Below, one piece after another: positions 4,873-5,018 of a DNA stretch of 5,018 nt. Made by a program: the position numbers and the translations under genes. Positions within the stretch are counted from its first letter, which is position 1; each line of letters opens with the position of its first letter. The notes below the pieces were generated by a model that was not told the origin of the DNA, ran no database searches, and was given only the letters and a program-made list of their open reading frames with translations. Source of the stretch: Opitutaceae bacterium (GTDB lineage Bacteria > Verrucomicrobiota > Verrucomicrobiia > Opitutales > Opitutaceae). The stretch covers positions 1 through 5,018 of the forward strand of contig JAIRTK010000321.1 of assembly GCA_031254955.1 (NCBI GenBank). The letters run 5' to 3'.

Positions 4873-5018
4873 GGTTTTGGATATGGGTTGCGGTTGGCGA
4901 CAACGGAACAGGCAGACGGGAGCATGAGGAATGCGGAGCGGGCTGGGAATTCAAAAATTTTCCGGGAGAGCGCGTGGGGAGGGCGGGGAGGTGGAGGCGT
5001 CCCCGCCGAGCCGTTGCC

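Noticed and set aside
4325..4954. 209-codon minus-strand frame overlapping lemA
   Set aside because: It is a frame-shifted shadow of lemA, rich in Arg, Pro and His; the lemA frame carries every family motif.

Overview
This is a 5 kb window of GC-rich bacterial DNA. All four complete genes I can support lie on the minus strand. The high GC3, the pairing of LemA with an M48 protease, and the density of REP-type palindromes suit a free-living or host-associated Gram-negative. Opitutaceae-like Verrucomicrobiota is my best guess, but it is an inference and no marker gene is present to prove it.

Layout, left to right. Positions 1-99 may hold the 3' end of an unrecognised plus-strand gene. Positions 141-396 hold a MITE-like element of 236 bp with 23-bp terminal inverted repeats, a second inner pair of 37-bp inverted arms, and perfect 10-bp direct repeats on both flanks that look like a target-site duplication. 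Positions 444-938 (minus) encode a small four-helix membrane protein of unknown function, in DNA that looks less GC-rich than its neighbours. Positions 961-1050 hold a pair of inverted REP palindromes (GTAG type) whose stems differ by a compensated base pair. Positions 1156-1221 hold a purine/pyrimidine-biased hairpin. Positions 1265-3406 (minus) encode a large membrane-bound M48 metalloprotease with a repeat-rich linker and a C-terminal TerB-like region. Positions 3432-4202 are a REP-associated tyrosine transposase (RAYT) cassette: an intact HUH/Y1 transposase gene bounded on both sides by inverted copies of a second REP palindrome (GGAG type). Positions 4197-4284 are short imperfect tandem repeats. 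Positions 4282-4872 (minus) encode LemA.

How the genes fit together. LemA-family membrane proteins and M48 proteases are often neighbours, and here they are read in the same direction (lemA upstream, protease downstream). The RAYT cassette sits exactly between them. Its downstream REP palindrome, followed by a T-run, looks like a transcription terminator about 20-30 bp before the protease start, so the insertion may have uncoupled the two genes.

The most noteworthy content is repeat biology rather than a new protein system: two different REP families, one MITE-like element, two short tandem-repeat tracts, and two cases where a REP palindrome extends a neighbouring reading frame in frame.
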